From Portulaca oleracea (lineage: Eukaryota; Streptophyta; Magnoliopsida; Caryophyllales; Portulacaceae): a DNA stretch of 64,000 nt. The notes below the pieces were generated by a model. That model saw nothing but the letters and a program-made list of their open reading frames with translations, ran no database searches and was not told where the DNA came from. How positions within the stretch are numbered: the stretch's first letter is position 1; the number at the start of each line of letters is the position of its first letter. The stretch lies in assembly GCA_029582165.1 (NCBI GenBank), contig CM055891.1:31784832-31848831 (forward strand), read 5' to 3'. Below, piece by piece: positions 11,362-21,928 of the stretch. A program made the position numbers and the translations under genes.

Positions 11362-12106
11362 TTAATACCATAAAGTATCTAAATGGTCCACATGGTGGGT
11401 CTACAGGACCACAAATATCACCTTGTATACGTTCCAGAAATGCAGGGGATTCCACCCCAATCTTAGCTGGTGATGGTCTTGTGATTAATTTTCCTTGAGA
11501 GCAAGCTGCGCATGATAACTCATTAATTTGAAAGATCTTCTGGTCCTTTAAAGTATGTCCGTATGAGTTCTTTAGGATTTTGCGCATCATTGTTGATCCA
11601 GGATGCCCCAATCTGTCATGCCATATTATAAATTCTTTATTACTAGTAAACTCCTGGTTTACTAGAGTATGTACTTCAATTGGGTTTATTATTGTGTAAT
11701 ATAACCCGGAGGATAATGATGATAATCTTTCTAACACACATCTTTTGCCCAAGGCAATCTTCATGATATGCAAATACTCAATATTATTTTTGTTAGTTGT
11801 CTCAATATGATATCCATTTTTGCGGATATCCTTGAAACTTAGTAAGTTTCTTTGAGACTTGGTGGAATATAATGCATCGTCAATGTGCAAACTTGTTCCA
11901 CCAGGTAGCATTATATGGGCTCTTCCGGAGCCTTCAATTAAATTTGAGCTACCCGATATAGTACTAACATTTGCATCTCTCATTAATAAGTAAGAGAAAT
12001 ATTTCTTATTTTCAAAGCGATTGTGTGTTGTTGCACTGTCTGCTAGACACATATCTCCTCCTCTATTCATTTCTCCGATCAAAGAAGTTTCCATGATCTT
12101 CACCAT
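11306..12106 (-). pseudogene. Copia protease, GAG-pre-integrase and integrase start
   Basis: The frame contains the aspartic protease box LADSATTH, the GAG-pre-integrase motif WHDRLGHPG with its downstream Cys pair (CAACSQGK), and the integrase start GDICGPVDPPCGPFRYFMVLIDAST. It then leaves frame relative to the rest of integrase. About 180 bp with stops separate it from gag. Confidence 0.88.
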
Positions 12107-12287
12107 AAATAAGATAGAAATAAGAAGATAAGTAAAACATGATATAATACCAACAAGTCATACATTTAACAAATAAAATATTATACAATATTTGACTTAA
12201 CTAAGCGACATACAAAAACTAAAAATAGTAAAATATGTCACGTTACAAAACAACAAGTATGGTCTATAAGATCTTATTTCATAAAAT

Positions 12288-13329
12288 CTAATTATTGTCG
12301 TTGCCAGTAAAGTGTCCCTCAGGGTAGACAAGGAAATCAGAAACATCCAAATGAGACGCATCAACCAGATGGTCATAATCATTATTAGCATCATCTTGCA
12401 TAAAGTTGGTCTCTATCTGCTTTCCTTTGTTATTTAATGAGGCTTGATAGAGATCGACAAGATGTTTCGGCGTATGACAGGTACGTGACCAATGCCCATG
12501 TCCTCCACAGCGATAACATGGAGTTTCCCTAGTATTTTGGCCTTGATCATTCCTGCCTTCCCACTTCTGGTGGGAAGATGACCTTTTAAAAGAATTGTCA
12601 TTACCACGACCACGACCACGACCATAACCACGACCACGACCATGAACATAACCACGACCATGACCTTGACCACGCCCACGGTTATTATTGCGGCGTCGAT
12701 TCCTATTATTATTGGGGTCATGTGTTGCCACATTCGCTTCAAGGAATGGGGCAGAGTCAGTAGGGCGACTTTCGTGGTTTTTCATCAAAAGCTCATTATT
12801 TTGCTCTGCTACCAGTAAGCAAGAAATCAGTTCCGAATACTTTTTAAAACCCTTTCCACGATATTGTTGTTGTAAAATTATATTACTTGCGTGGAAGGTG
12901 GAAAATGTTTTCTCCATCAGACTTTCATCTGTGATTGTTTCACCACACAATTTCAGCTGTGAGGTAATCGAAAATCTTTGAATTATATTCAGCTACAGAT
13001 TTGAAGTCTTGAAATCTGAGATGTATCCAGTCATCTCGAGCTTTTGGACGGATCACTGTCTTTTGATGGTTATATCTTTCTTCTAGATTTGTCCATAACT
13101 CAAATGGATCCTCAATTGTGAGGTACTCTATTTTGAGGCTATCATGGAGGTGGTGGCGCAAGAAGATCATAGCTTTGGCCTTCTCTTGGTCAGATGCTTC
13201 ATTGTTTTCAATAATCGTGTCTCTAAGACCTTTAGCAGACAAATGAATCTTAGCATCAAGTGCCCATGAAAGATAATTCCTTCCAGTTATGTCAAGAGCA
13301 GTGAATTCAAGTTTGGCCAAGTTCGACAT
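12288..13329 (-). pseudogene. Copia gag, split by a frameshift
   Basis: The first part (13329 to about 12940) begins with a plant copia gag head (MSNLAKLEFTALDITGRNYL). The second part (12950-12288) continues in another frame and holds an Arg/Gly-rich region encoded by a short tandem repeat (about 12600-12680) and a CCHC zinc knuckle (CYRCGGHGHWSRTC). The frame break lies near 12945. Gag would package element RNA into particles. Confidence 0.88.
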
Positions 13330-13439
13330 GGTACTATAATAAGCAAATAATTAAAAGTTAGAGACAAACATATCTAATTAAAATGACCAAAGTATAAAAA
13401 TAACCAATCAGACAATGAGTTATTACTGTTCATCTGAAT

Positions 13440-13640
13440 GACAATATTGGTGGTATGATGAACTTCTGGTTCATCAATAAGATTTATATGAATTTATCAT
13501 TAAAGGTAGAGTGAACTTCTGGTTCATCCATAAAAATAAATTCAATATCGGAGTAGTGAACTTCTGGTCACTGATAAAAAAAAAATACGCAATGTTTTTA
13601 CTATTGGTGCGAACTTCAAGTTCGTTAATATGATGATTCT
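13440..13640. repeat. Tandem GAACTTCTGGTTCATC repeats in copia leader
   Basis: The word GAACTTCTGGTTCATC or a close variant occurs at about 13459, 13510, 13558 and 13610, at 48-52 bp spacing. It lies in the untranslated leader between the 5' LTR and gag. Each copy is itself partly palindromic (GAAC...GTTC), so the leader RNA could fold. Confidence 0.65.
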
Positions 13641-14245
13641 CGGGTTTCACAACATGGGTCTTAGATGATTGAGGTCGATAAGGGGCTATTACACATCAAC
13701 AACACACCTTTAATCCAGCTCCCATAGGTACTCCCCCGAATACATAGCTTCGGGTTTCTCAGAATGGGTCAGGAAACGGGGTTGAACGGGAGTCATCCCT
13801 TAATTAATCATACGACTCTTCAATACTCAAGGCTCCCATAGTTAATCCTGTAAGTTCATCAAGAAGATTATCATTATTCATTTATAGAGTGCTATAAGAA
13901 TAAAAAAAAAAACTCAATTATAGGACATATTCAATTCATAAATATATCACATAATTTCGAATTTAACCTGGGCAGAATTATTTGAAAATTTTTTAACTCG
14001 AAACATATAACTCCAAAAATTACGAAATTTTAACTCAGTGTGTCAATAATTATTTTTAACCTACAGTAAAATTTTCAGAATTTTTCACCAAGCCAATGTT
14101 ACACAAAAATTCAAACAGTGGCTGAATTATACTAAAATCCGAAAATTAAAATTAAAAATAAACCAAACTTACAAAATTATAACTGGTAATAAATACCTTG
14201 AATTATAATTGGGATAATGAAAGGTAGAGTTTGGTACTGATAACG

Positions 14246-14460
14246 TGTTATAATTATAATTTTAATAATTGAGAGAATAGATTGAGAGAAGAGTTTAAGA
14301 AGAAGTTTGAGAGGAATATATGGGGTGTGTTTATTGATCATAATACATGGGTATTTATAGGAAGTTAACAAGCTGGATCCCAAGCTACAAACATTGGATT
14401 CCAAAATATAAACTAATTAACACATGAAAAATGATATTCATAAAAATATATTTCATAACA
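14246..14460 (-). repeat. 5' LTR of the copia element
   Basis: A 215 bp LTR nearly identical to 8178-8394. In minus orientation it starts TGTTATGAAATATATTTTT and ends ATTATAACA. It would carry the element promoter. Confidence 0.93.
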
Positions 14461-15342
14461 TGATGGAAGTTTTTCAACAATAAAACACTAGTATTATTAA
14501 AGTTTTAATACGAGACCCTTTAATTTCCTTATAATTGCAATAAATAGTCTTTCATGGGAATTAGGAAAAACTTTTTTTTGAAAAACTACCAAACGTATCA
14601 GAAAGTATATGTCAAAGTGTTGCCTTTGTTTACTGTAAGATAAATCTACTAGAGGATTTGTAGGCAGTGTCACCTTCGGAGTCATACAAATAATTTCTCA
14701 AATTTTACAATTAATTGTATGACATGCTAGAGAACTCGTATGGTGTAATCAACATAGTTATTTTTGAAAGTTTACATCCTCTTCGGTTAAAGACAACCTC
14801 GTCTTTTTTTCTTGAAGATTCTAACTAACTTGGTCACCTAACTTTATAACTATTTTGAATATCTCTTCCAACCCACTTTGTCGTCGGTATTTCTAAAACT
14901 GAATCTACTTGATTCAGAGTCAAATTCTTCCAAATCCGAAATCAGATTATTCAGCCTCGAATCAAATTAGATTTGAAGGATTCAAACTAAATTGTCATCG
15001 CTATTTATGTGACCACTACAACAAGAAGTACAACAAAAAAGAAGAAGAAAAGCATGAATCTTCATGGATAATGACCAATGGTGTAACAAAACTGTGATGA
15101 CATTGATGAAATAATGCCTAAACAGAGAAATTGAGAGTGTCTAGGCATAAGGAAAATGGTTCATAATAAATACATGGCATTTCTTCTGTTATGCTTCTTT
15201 CTTCTCCTGTCAAGTGCTCTTCTCATACAATTAGACGCCGGTGCTCATCCAGCAAATGATGCTAGTTTTTTCGGAATCAAGTACTCGCACCAAGCTGGAT
15301 GCCAGCAATGGAAAAAAATGCGACTCGGGAAACAGGAATCCT
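14461..15342. other. Intergenic, UPP 3' flank
   Basis: It contains the right half of the split TIR element (to about 14600) and the 3' flank of the UPP gene. No further gene was seen. The open frame at 15156-15392 on the plus strand is antisense to UPP exon 11. Confidence 0.55.
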
Positions 15343-18300
15343 TCATGTACCGTAGCTTCGATCTCCAGCATCCCCGAGTCCAGGGACGATGAACCTGTTA
15401 CATGAATGAATCGTCAAAACTTAACTTTTACCATACCATCCATTTACCAGCGAATTTTACAGGCCCTGAAAGAGAACAAGAGTCTAATGGTATTTTACCC
15501 CTTTTCATTCACGACTTCATCAATGGTTCCCGTGTATACGTGAAGCCTGCAGAAGGTGAAAAACAGGATGAAATATACCGTGTCAAGCGAATTCCATCAT
15601 GCTAGTTTCGGTTTTGAGGTGACTTGGTTAAGTATAGGAATCGCATGCATACCCAGGGAACTTCTCGCTGAGTTTTGAAAGAGCGGGAGGAGCTGCCACT
15701 GCTGATATCTGAACAAATAATTCGCCTAATTATAAACTCGGCTTTGGTGGCAATTGGAGAGATTTCACTCAAGTAGAGCTTTAGTAAGATCACATTTATA
15801 TGACAACAAACTTACCACTTTTATTTGTTTGTTTCCAACGCCACTTTCTTTCACCAGTTCAATAGCTTTCACGATCGTTCCACCTGAAATTTCGAAGGTC
15901 AAAAACAGATGCCGAAACACAGCTTGTGAACAAATATTTATCGACCTAATAGGCTTGCAGCTGCAGGGTTATCTAACAAACAAGAATATGATACGTGCTG
16001 GGAAAGCCCGAGTATCAGAATTCAGAAACACGCATCATGTTAACAGAATGATACAGTCATAACCCTACCTGTGGCCAACATCGGATCAACCACAAATACT
16101 CGAGCTCCATCAGGAAACTTCTCAGGCAACCTGTGACAGTAGACTTATCAATGGGTTAGACAGTTGAAACGTGCATATAAACGAACAAATGTTTCACATA
16201 AATCTTGAATTCGAAAGCACAAATCCATACGTGTCCATTCTGAACACATATCAATCCGGTAGAGAAAGACATTGTCCATCCAATTCGTGGGTAAGATAAG
16301 GCAAGGTAAGTTTGGGTAACTTTTTGGTAAATTTGAGTAAATTTTGGTAAGTTTGTGGGTAAATAGATAGTAGATGTTGAATTTCTACTACCCATAACTT
16401 ACCTACCAATTTCTACCAACCCATAATTTACCCACGAATAGGACAGACCCTCAGCTTTATGAAGTAGAATCTTACTTATTCAAATAGATAGTTGGCTGAA
16501 GTGTCTCCTCATCTCGGATTAACCCTTCAACGCAAGAAATGAAAATCAGAGCTGCTATCTTTCGGGACATGAATTACAAACATAAAAGCACAAAGATAAC
16601 CAAACATGGAAAGAACTCTCAAGGATACGAGTTACGGAGTTAGTGCCAAGAAGGGCGATTAGAGAACCCGACATATTAGATGAGGAATTAGGACCGACCA
16701 TCAACTTTGATGCCATTTGTAACCTAACCTACCGAGATGATATGTATTTGTTGCTGGCAGAACTGAAGCAGCATGCTCAGCAAGCGCAAGACCAGCTCTC
16801 AAAATAGGAACAACCTATAAGACAAGCAAAAAGGATGTCACCGTGGGAATTGTGTGCAATCAACTTTTGAAAATTTCAACTGCAAATTTGTCAACATATG
16901 TATGATCTATGGTGCGAAACTACTACCGTTAGATTCATAGTGAAAATATTCCCATAAAGTCAAATTTTATGATTTTTCTGAAAACATATTGTTAGACAAT
17001 GTTAGTCAAATACTGACCAATAGTTAATACATCAATGACTAGGAAAAGGGTTGGAATTTCATAGTACAATGAACATAGAGGAGCATATCAAGTACTCACT
17101 GCCACAGGCTCCCTAGGATCAACAAATTCAACTTGGGCGACAGCCATTGGTGTTTGAATTTCACCAGCAATCGTCGGCTGAAATGTAGCAAATCACAACA
17201 CAGATTAGACCCGAAAAGGAAAAAGGTTTGTGCTTTTACTTTTACTGTGCACATATTGTTTTGATTCATGCAGGATGAACTCACCAACCAATCCCTCGAA
17301 GCTTCATACATAAGCAACCTACCCAGTTCACTCATTGCATTCTCTACAACAAGAAAATGTCAATAAGTATGGGGAGAGGTTCAATGAGCCAATCCAAAAC
17401 CTTCAATAAGAAAATGTAAGTCCTTACTTCAACAACGCTAAGCAACAAAACTAGACACTGTGAATTTAATGGGTCTTAACTCTCAATTCTCAAACCACCC
17501 TTATGCAGATAGATCGCTAATAAGTACATTATTCCTCAACATAATAATAGGTATATAGAAATGTATAGCCAAAGTTCCATTACTACTACTAACGATTTTG
17601 TTGTACTTAGGGTTGAGTGGCTCATAATTCACGCGTGCTTAGTTAACGAAAAGCAAGGAGGAAAATTGCCAACTAGTCCCTCTCTAACACTGTTTTTCTG
17701 ATTTATTGACACAAAGGGAAAGGTCTTAACTCAATGAGTAGTTTCATAAGGTTGTCATGAATCAAGCAACTAGGTGATTTCACAAGGAATTCATATTACT
17801 AATTGCTCTACTAAAGGCAAACAACTACTTGTTAACGACCACCATAACTGACAAAATAGGAAGCTCAATTTAAAGAACAATTTCAGAACAAGGGCTATGC
17901 AATTGGGAGCTCAATTGGCACCACAAAAGTACACCCACAAGTCACCAAGAAGCAAAATATAGATAAATCGAGATCAAATTCACAATTTTGACACCAAATT
18001 ACAACCATAACTAAAACCAATACTCCGAAATCCCACCTAAACGAGATATGGAGGGGTTTGATTTGGCAGTCTAACCCTAAATTTTGCAAAATTTAGAGAG
18101 GTTGGACTTCCAAGTGACCCTAGAAATTGTTCCCTACCTACTATTCCATGAGGAGGTCTACCAAATTACAACAATGTTCATCTAATTCCAAATCAATCAA
18201 ACCAAAATCCATACATCAAACAAGATAAAGAGTAGTGCAGAAAATGAACTTACTAAAAATGGGGCTTGGAGTGTCTGCATTCCTAAGAACAGATACCCAA

Positions 18301-19286
18301 TGCTTTATCAATGGATGCGGAGGAACAAAAACCTGCAAAAATGATCCAATTTTCAACCAAATCAACAAAATTCACAACCACCCAGAAGACAAAAAGTTCA
18401 ATACATTGCATATTTTTGACAACCCATTAACCAAACAGTGAAAAAAATTGAACACATCGAACCAAAACCCCAAATTGATCAACCATATCAACACAATCAC
18501 AACCACCCAGAAGACAAAAAATGCAATAAATTGCATATTCTTGACAACCCATTAACCAAACAGAGAAAACAATTGAACCCATCGATCCAAACCCCAAAAT
18601 TGACCAACCAAATCAACAAAGTTCACAAAAATGCAATAAATGGCATATTCTTCACAACCCATTGACCAAACAGTGGAAAAAATTTAACCCATCGAACCAA
18701 AACCCCAAATTGATCAATCAAATCAACAAAATTCACCACCACCCAGAAGACAAAAACTTCGATAGATTGCATATTCTTGACAACCCATCAACCAAACAGA
18801 GAAAACAATTGAACCCATGAAACCAAACCCCAAAATTGAATAACCAAATCAACAAAATTCACAAAAAAAAAATCGATAAATTGCATATTCTTGACAACCC
18901 ATTAACCAAACAGTGAAAAAAATGAACCCATCGACCCAAAACCCCCAATTGATAAACCAAATCAACAAAATTCACAATCACTCAGAACACAAAAACATCG
19001 ATAAACTGCATATTCTTGACAACCCATTAACCAAACAGAGAAAAAAATTGAACCCATGAAACCAAACCCCAAAATTGACCAATCAAAAACGAGAGAAAAA
19101 AATTACCAGCATCCTGTCGTCGGACATGGGTAAGTTCTGCGCCGGCGCCGCCGCACGACACTTGAGAGAAAGGCGGCGGGGTTGGGAGTTACAAAGACGT
19201 GTTTGGATAGAAGAAGAAAAATGAGGGAAATTGAGGGTGGGAGAAGGAAGAGGAGGAGAGATGGCAAGAGATTTGAATTCCCACAT
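15343..19286 (-). CDS. UPP: Uracil phosphoribosyltransferase, plastid type
   Basis: The enzyme makes UMP from uracil and PRPP in pyrimidine salvage. Eleven exons join in phase: 19286-19107, 18332-18254, 17343-17285, 17177-17100, 16814-16733, 16524-16476, 16130-16069, 15883-15816, 15708-15653, 15546-15499 and 15394-15343. They give 270 residues (plant plastid UPRTs are about 280-300). Residues 1-50 are Ser/Pro/Arg-rich and look like a chloroplast transit peptide. The mature part starts LPMSDDRML. The PRPP-binding box VVDPMLATGGT is at about 189-199 and the uracil-binding GLGDAGDR at 259-266. VVPILRAGLALAEHA (exon 5) and ISAVAAPPAL (exon 9) also match the family. All residues expected in the PRPP and uracil loops are present. 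Introns 1 and 6 carry a minisatellite and a small TIR element. Confidence 0.95.
16274..16447. mobile_element. Small TIR element in UPP intron 6
   Basis: The ends GTCCATCCAATTCGTGGGTAA and TTTACCCACGAATAGGACAGAC form inverted repeats of about 20 bp with a few mismatches. The interior is made of GGTAA/TTACC words. It is non-coding. A similar TTACC-rich stretch lies at about 46390-46590 in LPEAT2 intron 1. Confidence 0.6.
18354..19085. repeat. Minisatellite in UPP intron 1, two-unit order
   Basis: Six copies of a roughly 110-126 bp unit contain ACAACCCATTAACCAAACAG, AACCCATCGAACCAAAACCCC and AAATCAACAAAATTCACAA. The anchor word falls at about 18418, 18542, 18653, 18779, 18893 and 19018, so spacing alternates roughly 124, 111, 126, 114, 125. 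Alternate copies end CAGTG or CAGAG, which gives a higher-order period near 238 bp. The array ends about 20 bp from the exon 1 donor. Confidence 0.85.
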
Positions 19287-19578
19287 TTTTTTTTTGAAGG
19301 TTGAGAAATGTGAATGCAGCTCAAAAAGATGGAAATTTGAGGATCTGGGTGAGCTGGGATTGGTGAAATGGTGAAAGTTTCTACCTTTTTTCTCAAAATT
19401 TGAGCAACAACTAATACTCCATAGTTATCACCATCTGCTGTTGCCTGTTGCTGCTACTAGTCTACTACACAGAGGGCTTCTAAAACTGTTGACTGTTATC
19501 CACAATCTGTTTTTGTTTTGTTTTTTTTTTCCTTTTATGATTTTCAATTTTCAGTTTGAGATCTGATGGGTAGATTTA

Positions 19579-19783
19579 CTCCCTCCTTCCTAAATTACCG
19601 CTTTCATTCTTGTTATTGTATGATTTTAATAATATATTAATTACATTTTTTTATTTTATCATTAATAATCATTGAATCAACTTTAAATTTTTATTCTAAT
19701 CAATTAATTTTTTGACTAAGACTTTTGTGATATTAATTTTCCGACATCACCTTCAAAACGTACAAAAAAAGAAACGGAAGGAG
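19579..19783. mobile_element. Stowaway-like MITE
   Basis: It starts CTCCCTCCTTCCTAAATT, ends AAACGGAAGGAG and is flanked by TA on both sides. These are the usual marks of Tc1/mariner-derived Stowaway MITEs. It is non-coding, 205 bp, and upstream of UPP. Confidence 0.75.
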
Positions 19784-20429
19784 TATAGGTTTGTTTATTT
19801 TGGAACAGGTGGAAATCAAGAAGATCAATAAATAGTGGGAAAACGATTATAAGCATGAGTGCACCTTGCATTGTTTGCATTGTGCGCCCGACCCATTTCT
19901 TGCGCGCGGCCCAATCAAAGAGGCCCAGTCGGAAGGAAGTGCGGCCCATAGACAGAAAGAGGAAAGGAGCCCAATACAAAATCCAAGCCCACGGTTGCAT
20001 CTTGGATTTAAAAATAAAATCAGTATGAGTATTCTCATTTGAAACTATAAACATTCCTTTTCATCTTTGTGAACATTTCAATTGGTGAGTATGAACATTT
20101 CAATTGGTGAGTATAAGCATTTCGATTCAGTTGGAGGGTTTGCTTTGTTGGGCCGCCAAAATGGGTCATGCAGGCAGTGGGAAAATGCTCCTACTTTCGG
20201 CTCGACATCGGTGTCTTTGAATAAATAGTGTCCGAATTTGTGAGAAACCTTTACTTGTGAGATAATTTTTGACACTGCATTGGGTGGCTATTAGAGGAAG
20301 AGTAGCGGTAAATAAATGAAGCAAATGAAAATTCGTTATTAAAAGATATGTAATTATCGAAAAGAAAAAGTTAGTTAAGGGGCAAATAATATGGGATGGA
20401 TGGCCCCTCACCCATGGTTTATCTTCATT

Positions 20430-20775
20430 TCACATTGAAGGAGATAATATGATCGTCATTAAGCTTTAAATGGTGAATATCAATTATCAAGCACCATAGG
20501 AGATTGCTACTTTACTTGAAGACATTCATTTGATGTTTCTTTGTTGTTCTTGTCTTTTTTATTTCTCATATTTTTAGGGAATGTAATAGGGTTGTTGACT
20601 GGTTGATTAAGTTTGGTTTCTATTCAGTCAGCAACGTTTTGGTTTTCCCCCCATCGATGATTTTGTCCTCAATTTTGCGCAATGATGATTTGGATAGATC
20701 CTTTGTGAGAAGGGTTATCTAAAGTTGTACTTCTTACCTTTGGTTACATAATAATAATAAAAAAAAAGGATGGAC
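20430..20775 (+). mobile_element. LINE 3' end with RNase H relic
   Basis: The plus strand reads, with stops, as a plant LINE RNase H domain: EGDNMIVIKL, then EIATLLEDIHL, then NRVVDWLIKFGFYSV, where intact elements have NRVADWLAK-type words. A poly(A) tract follows at about 20759-20767. It is a 5'-truncated dead copy. Confidence 0.6.
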
Positions 20776-21309
20776 GGGCATGTGTTTATATATTGAGTGA
20801 ATGAAACAGAGATTGAAATATCCATGATGTCAAACTTATGGGTAAAGGTAATGTTAGGTAAAATTAAGTGTTTGATAACTTTCGAGACAAAGAAGGAGTA
20901 ATATAAATTATATATTACTCATTTTTCGATACATGTTGTGATATAAATATGATCAAATAATAAAAATTTTGACTATAAATTTCTCAACTTATATATTGAT
21001 TATTTAATAAAGTTACTATCACTCTGGATTTGTTGTGAAAATACTTTTATATTTTAAATTTACGACTAAAGTAATTTACCAAAAATCTTAAAACAATCAA
21101 ACTGAGAAATATTATGAAATAAATCAAACTAGTTGTAGAGAGAAACAATCCCAATGTTGAATATCTTAATGAACCACCTGCTGAGGTTCAATTTTTATTA
21201 CATGAGGACTGCATGAAGACCCGTGTAATTTACATTATGTAACGCTCTCATGTTTTTTTTGAATAATTAGGGGCTTGCCCCTCCGTTACCACAAAAAAAA
21301 AAAAAATAG

Positions 21310-21510
21310 ATTGAGGGCCTGTCAAATTCATAGGTAAACTGGGTTAGGTAGTTATTTACCTAAATTTATTAAAAATTACCAAAAATTTTAAAAAAAATTA
21401 ATTTTGATATATTAGAGTAAATTTAACCAAAATTTACCATAAGTTACTAAAAAGTACCAAGATTTAACTTTTTTCCAATTATTTTTTATCCATGAATTTA
21501 ATACACCCTG
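21310..21510. mobile_element. Possible small TTACC-rich element
   Basis: It begins GGGCCTGTCAAATTCATAGGTAAA and ends TTTATCCATGAATTTAATACACCCTG, partly inverted ends around an ATTTACC/GGTAA-rich interior. It resembles the element in UPP intron 6. The ends are imperfect and no target duplication was confirmed. Confidence 0.35.
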
Positions 21511-21534
21511 AGTGTATGAATTTGTATCAAAAAA

Positions 21535-21871
21535 TTACTCAGAGGTACCCCAATATTTGGGAAAACTATTTTTCGGTACCCCAACTTTTCAAAACTAATT
21601 TTGAGGTACCCTTACTTTTTGGGTTAGTAATTATTTGGTGCTTTTCCGGCCATTAATTTTATTAAGTGACCGAAATACCCTCATTCTTCTTCTTCAAGGG
21701 TATTTCTTCAAGAAAGGAAGAACAAGGGCATTTTGGTCACTTAATAAAATTAATGGCCAGAAAAACACCAAATAATTACTAACCCAAAAAGTAAGGGTAC
21801 CTCAAAATTAGTTTTGAAAAGTTGGGGTACCAGAAAAATATTTCACCAAAAGTTAGGGTACCTGAGAGTAA
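21535..21871. mobile_element. Foldback (long-hairpin) element
   Basis: Two arms of about 160 bp, roughly 21535-21700 and 21707-21871, are inverted copies of each other with scattered mismatches. One end reads TTACTCAGAGGTACCCCAA and the other GGGTACCTGAGAGTAA. Almost the whole 337 bp would fold into one hairpin around a CTTCTTCAAG centre. There is no coding capacity. Confidence 0.85.
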
Positions 21872-21928
21872 TTTTATGAATTTTTTGTATGGGCCCTTCA
21901 GGTCAGCATGTATGGACTTTATTACAGC

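Larger units (their letters stand above)
8178..14460 (-). mobile_element. Ty1/copia LTR retrotransposon, coding region decayed
   Basis: The element is 6,283 bp in minus orientation. It has 217 bp (left, 3') and 215 bp (right, 5') LTRs with TG...CA ends, and flanking 5-mers TGACG (8173-8177) and TGATG (14461-14465), a target duplication with one mismatch. The order gag, protease, integrase, RT, RNase H identifies Ty1/copia. Beside the 5' LTR, the minus strand reads GTTATCAGTACC, resembling an initiator-Met tRNA primer site (TGGTATCAGAGCC) with mismatches. Beside the 3' LTR there is a purine run (AAGGGGTAG), the likely polypurine tract. The reading frame is broken at several places, so it is unlikely to be autonomous. 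Confidence 0.93.
8102..14600. mobile_element. Small TIR element split by a copia insertion
   Basis: The left part (8102-8177) starts GGTGCGTTTGGTAAGTTTGG. The right part (14461 to about 14600) ends CTACCAAACGTATC, the inverted form of the same terminus. Joining the parts across the copia element would give a MITE of about 215 bp, of the family seen at 4679, 24638 and 28550. The older element was therefore already upstream of ARMC7 when the retrotransposon landed in it. Confidence 0.6.

Noticed and set aside
15156..15605. Plus-strand frames starting with a signal-peptide-like MAFLLLCFFLLLSS stretch, a possible small secreted protein.
   Set aside because: The minus strand of the same interval holds UPP exons 10 and 11, with correct splice sites and the conserved GLGDAGDR motif. 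The plus-strand frames are their antisense shadow.
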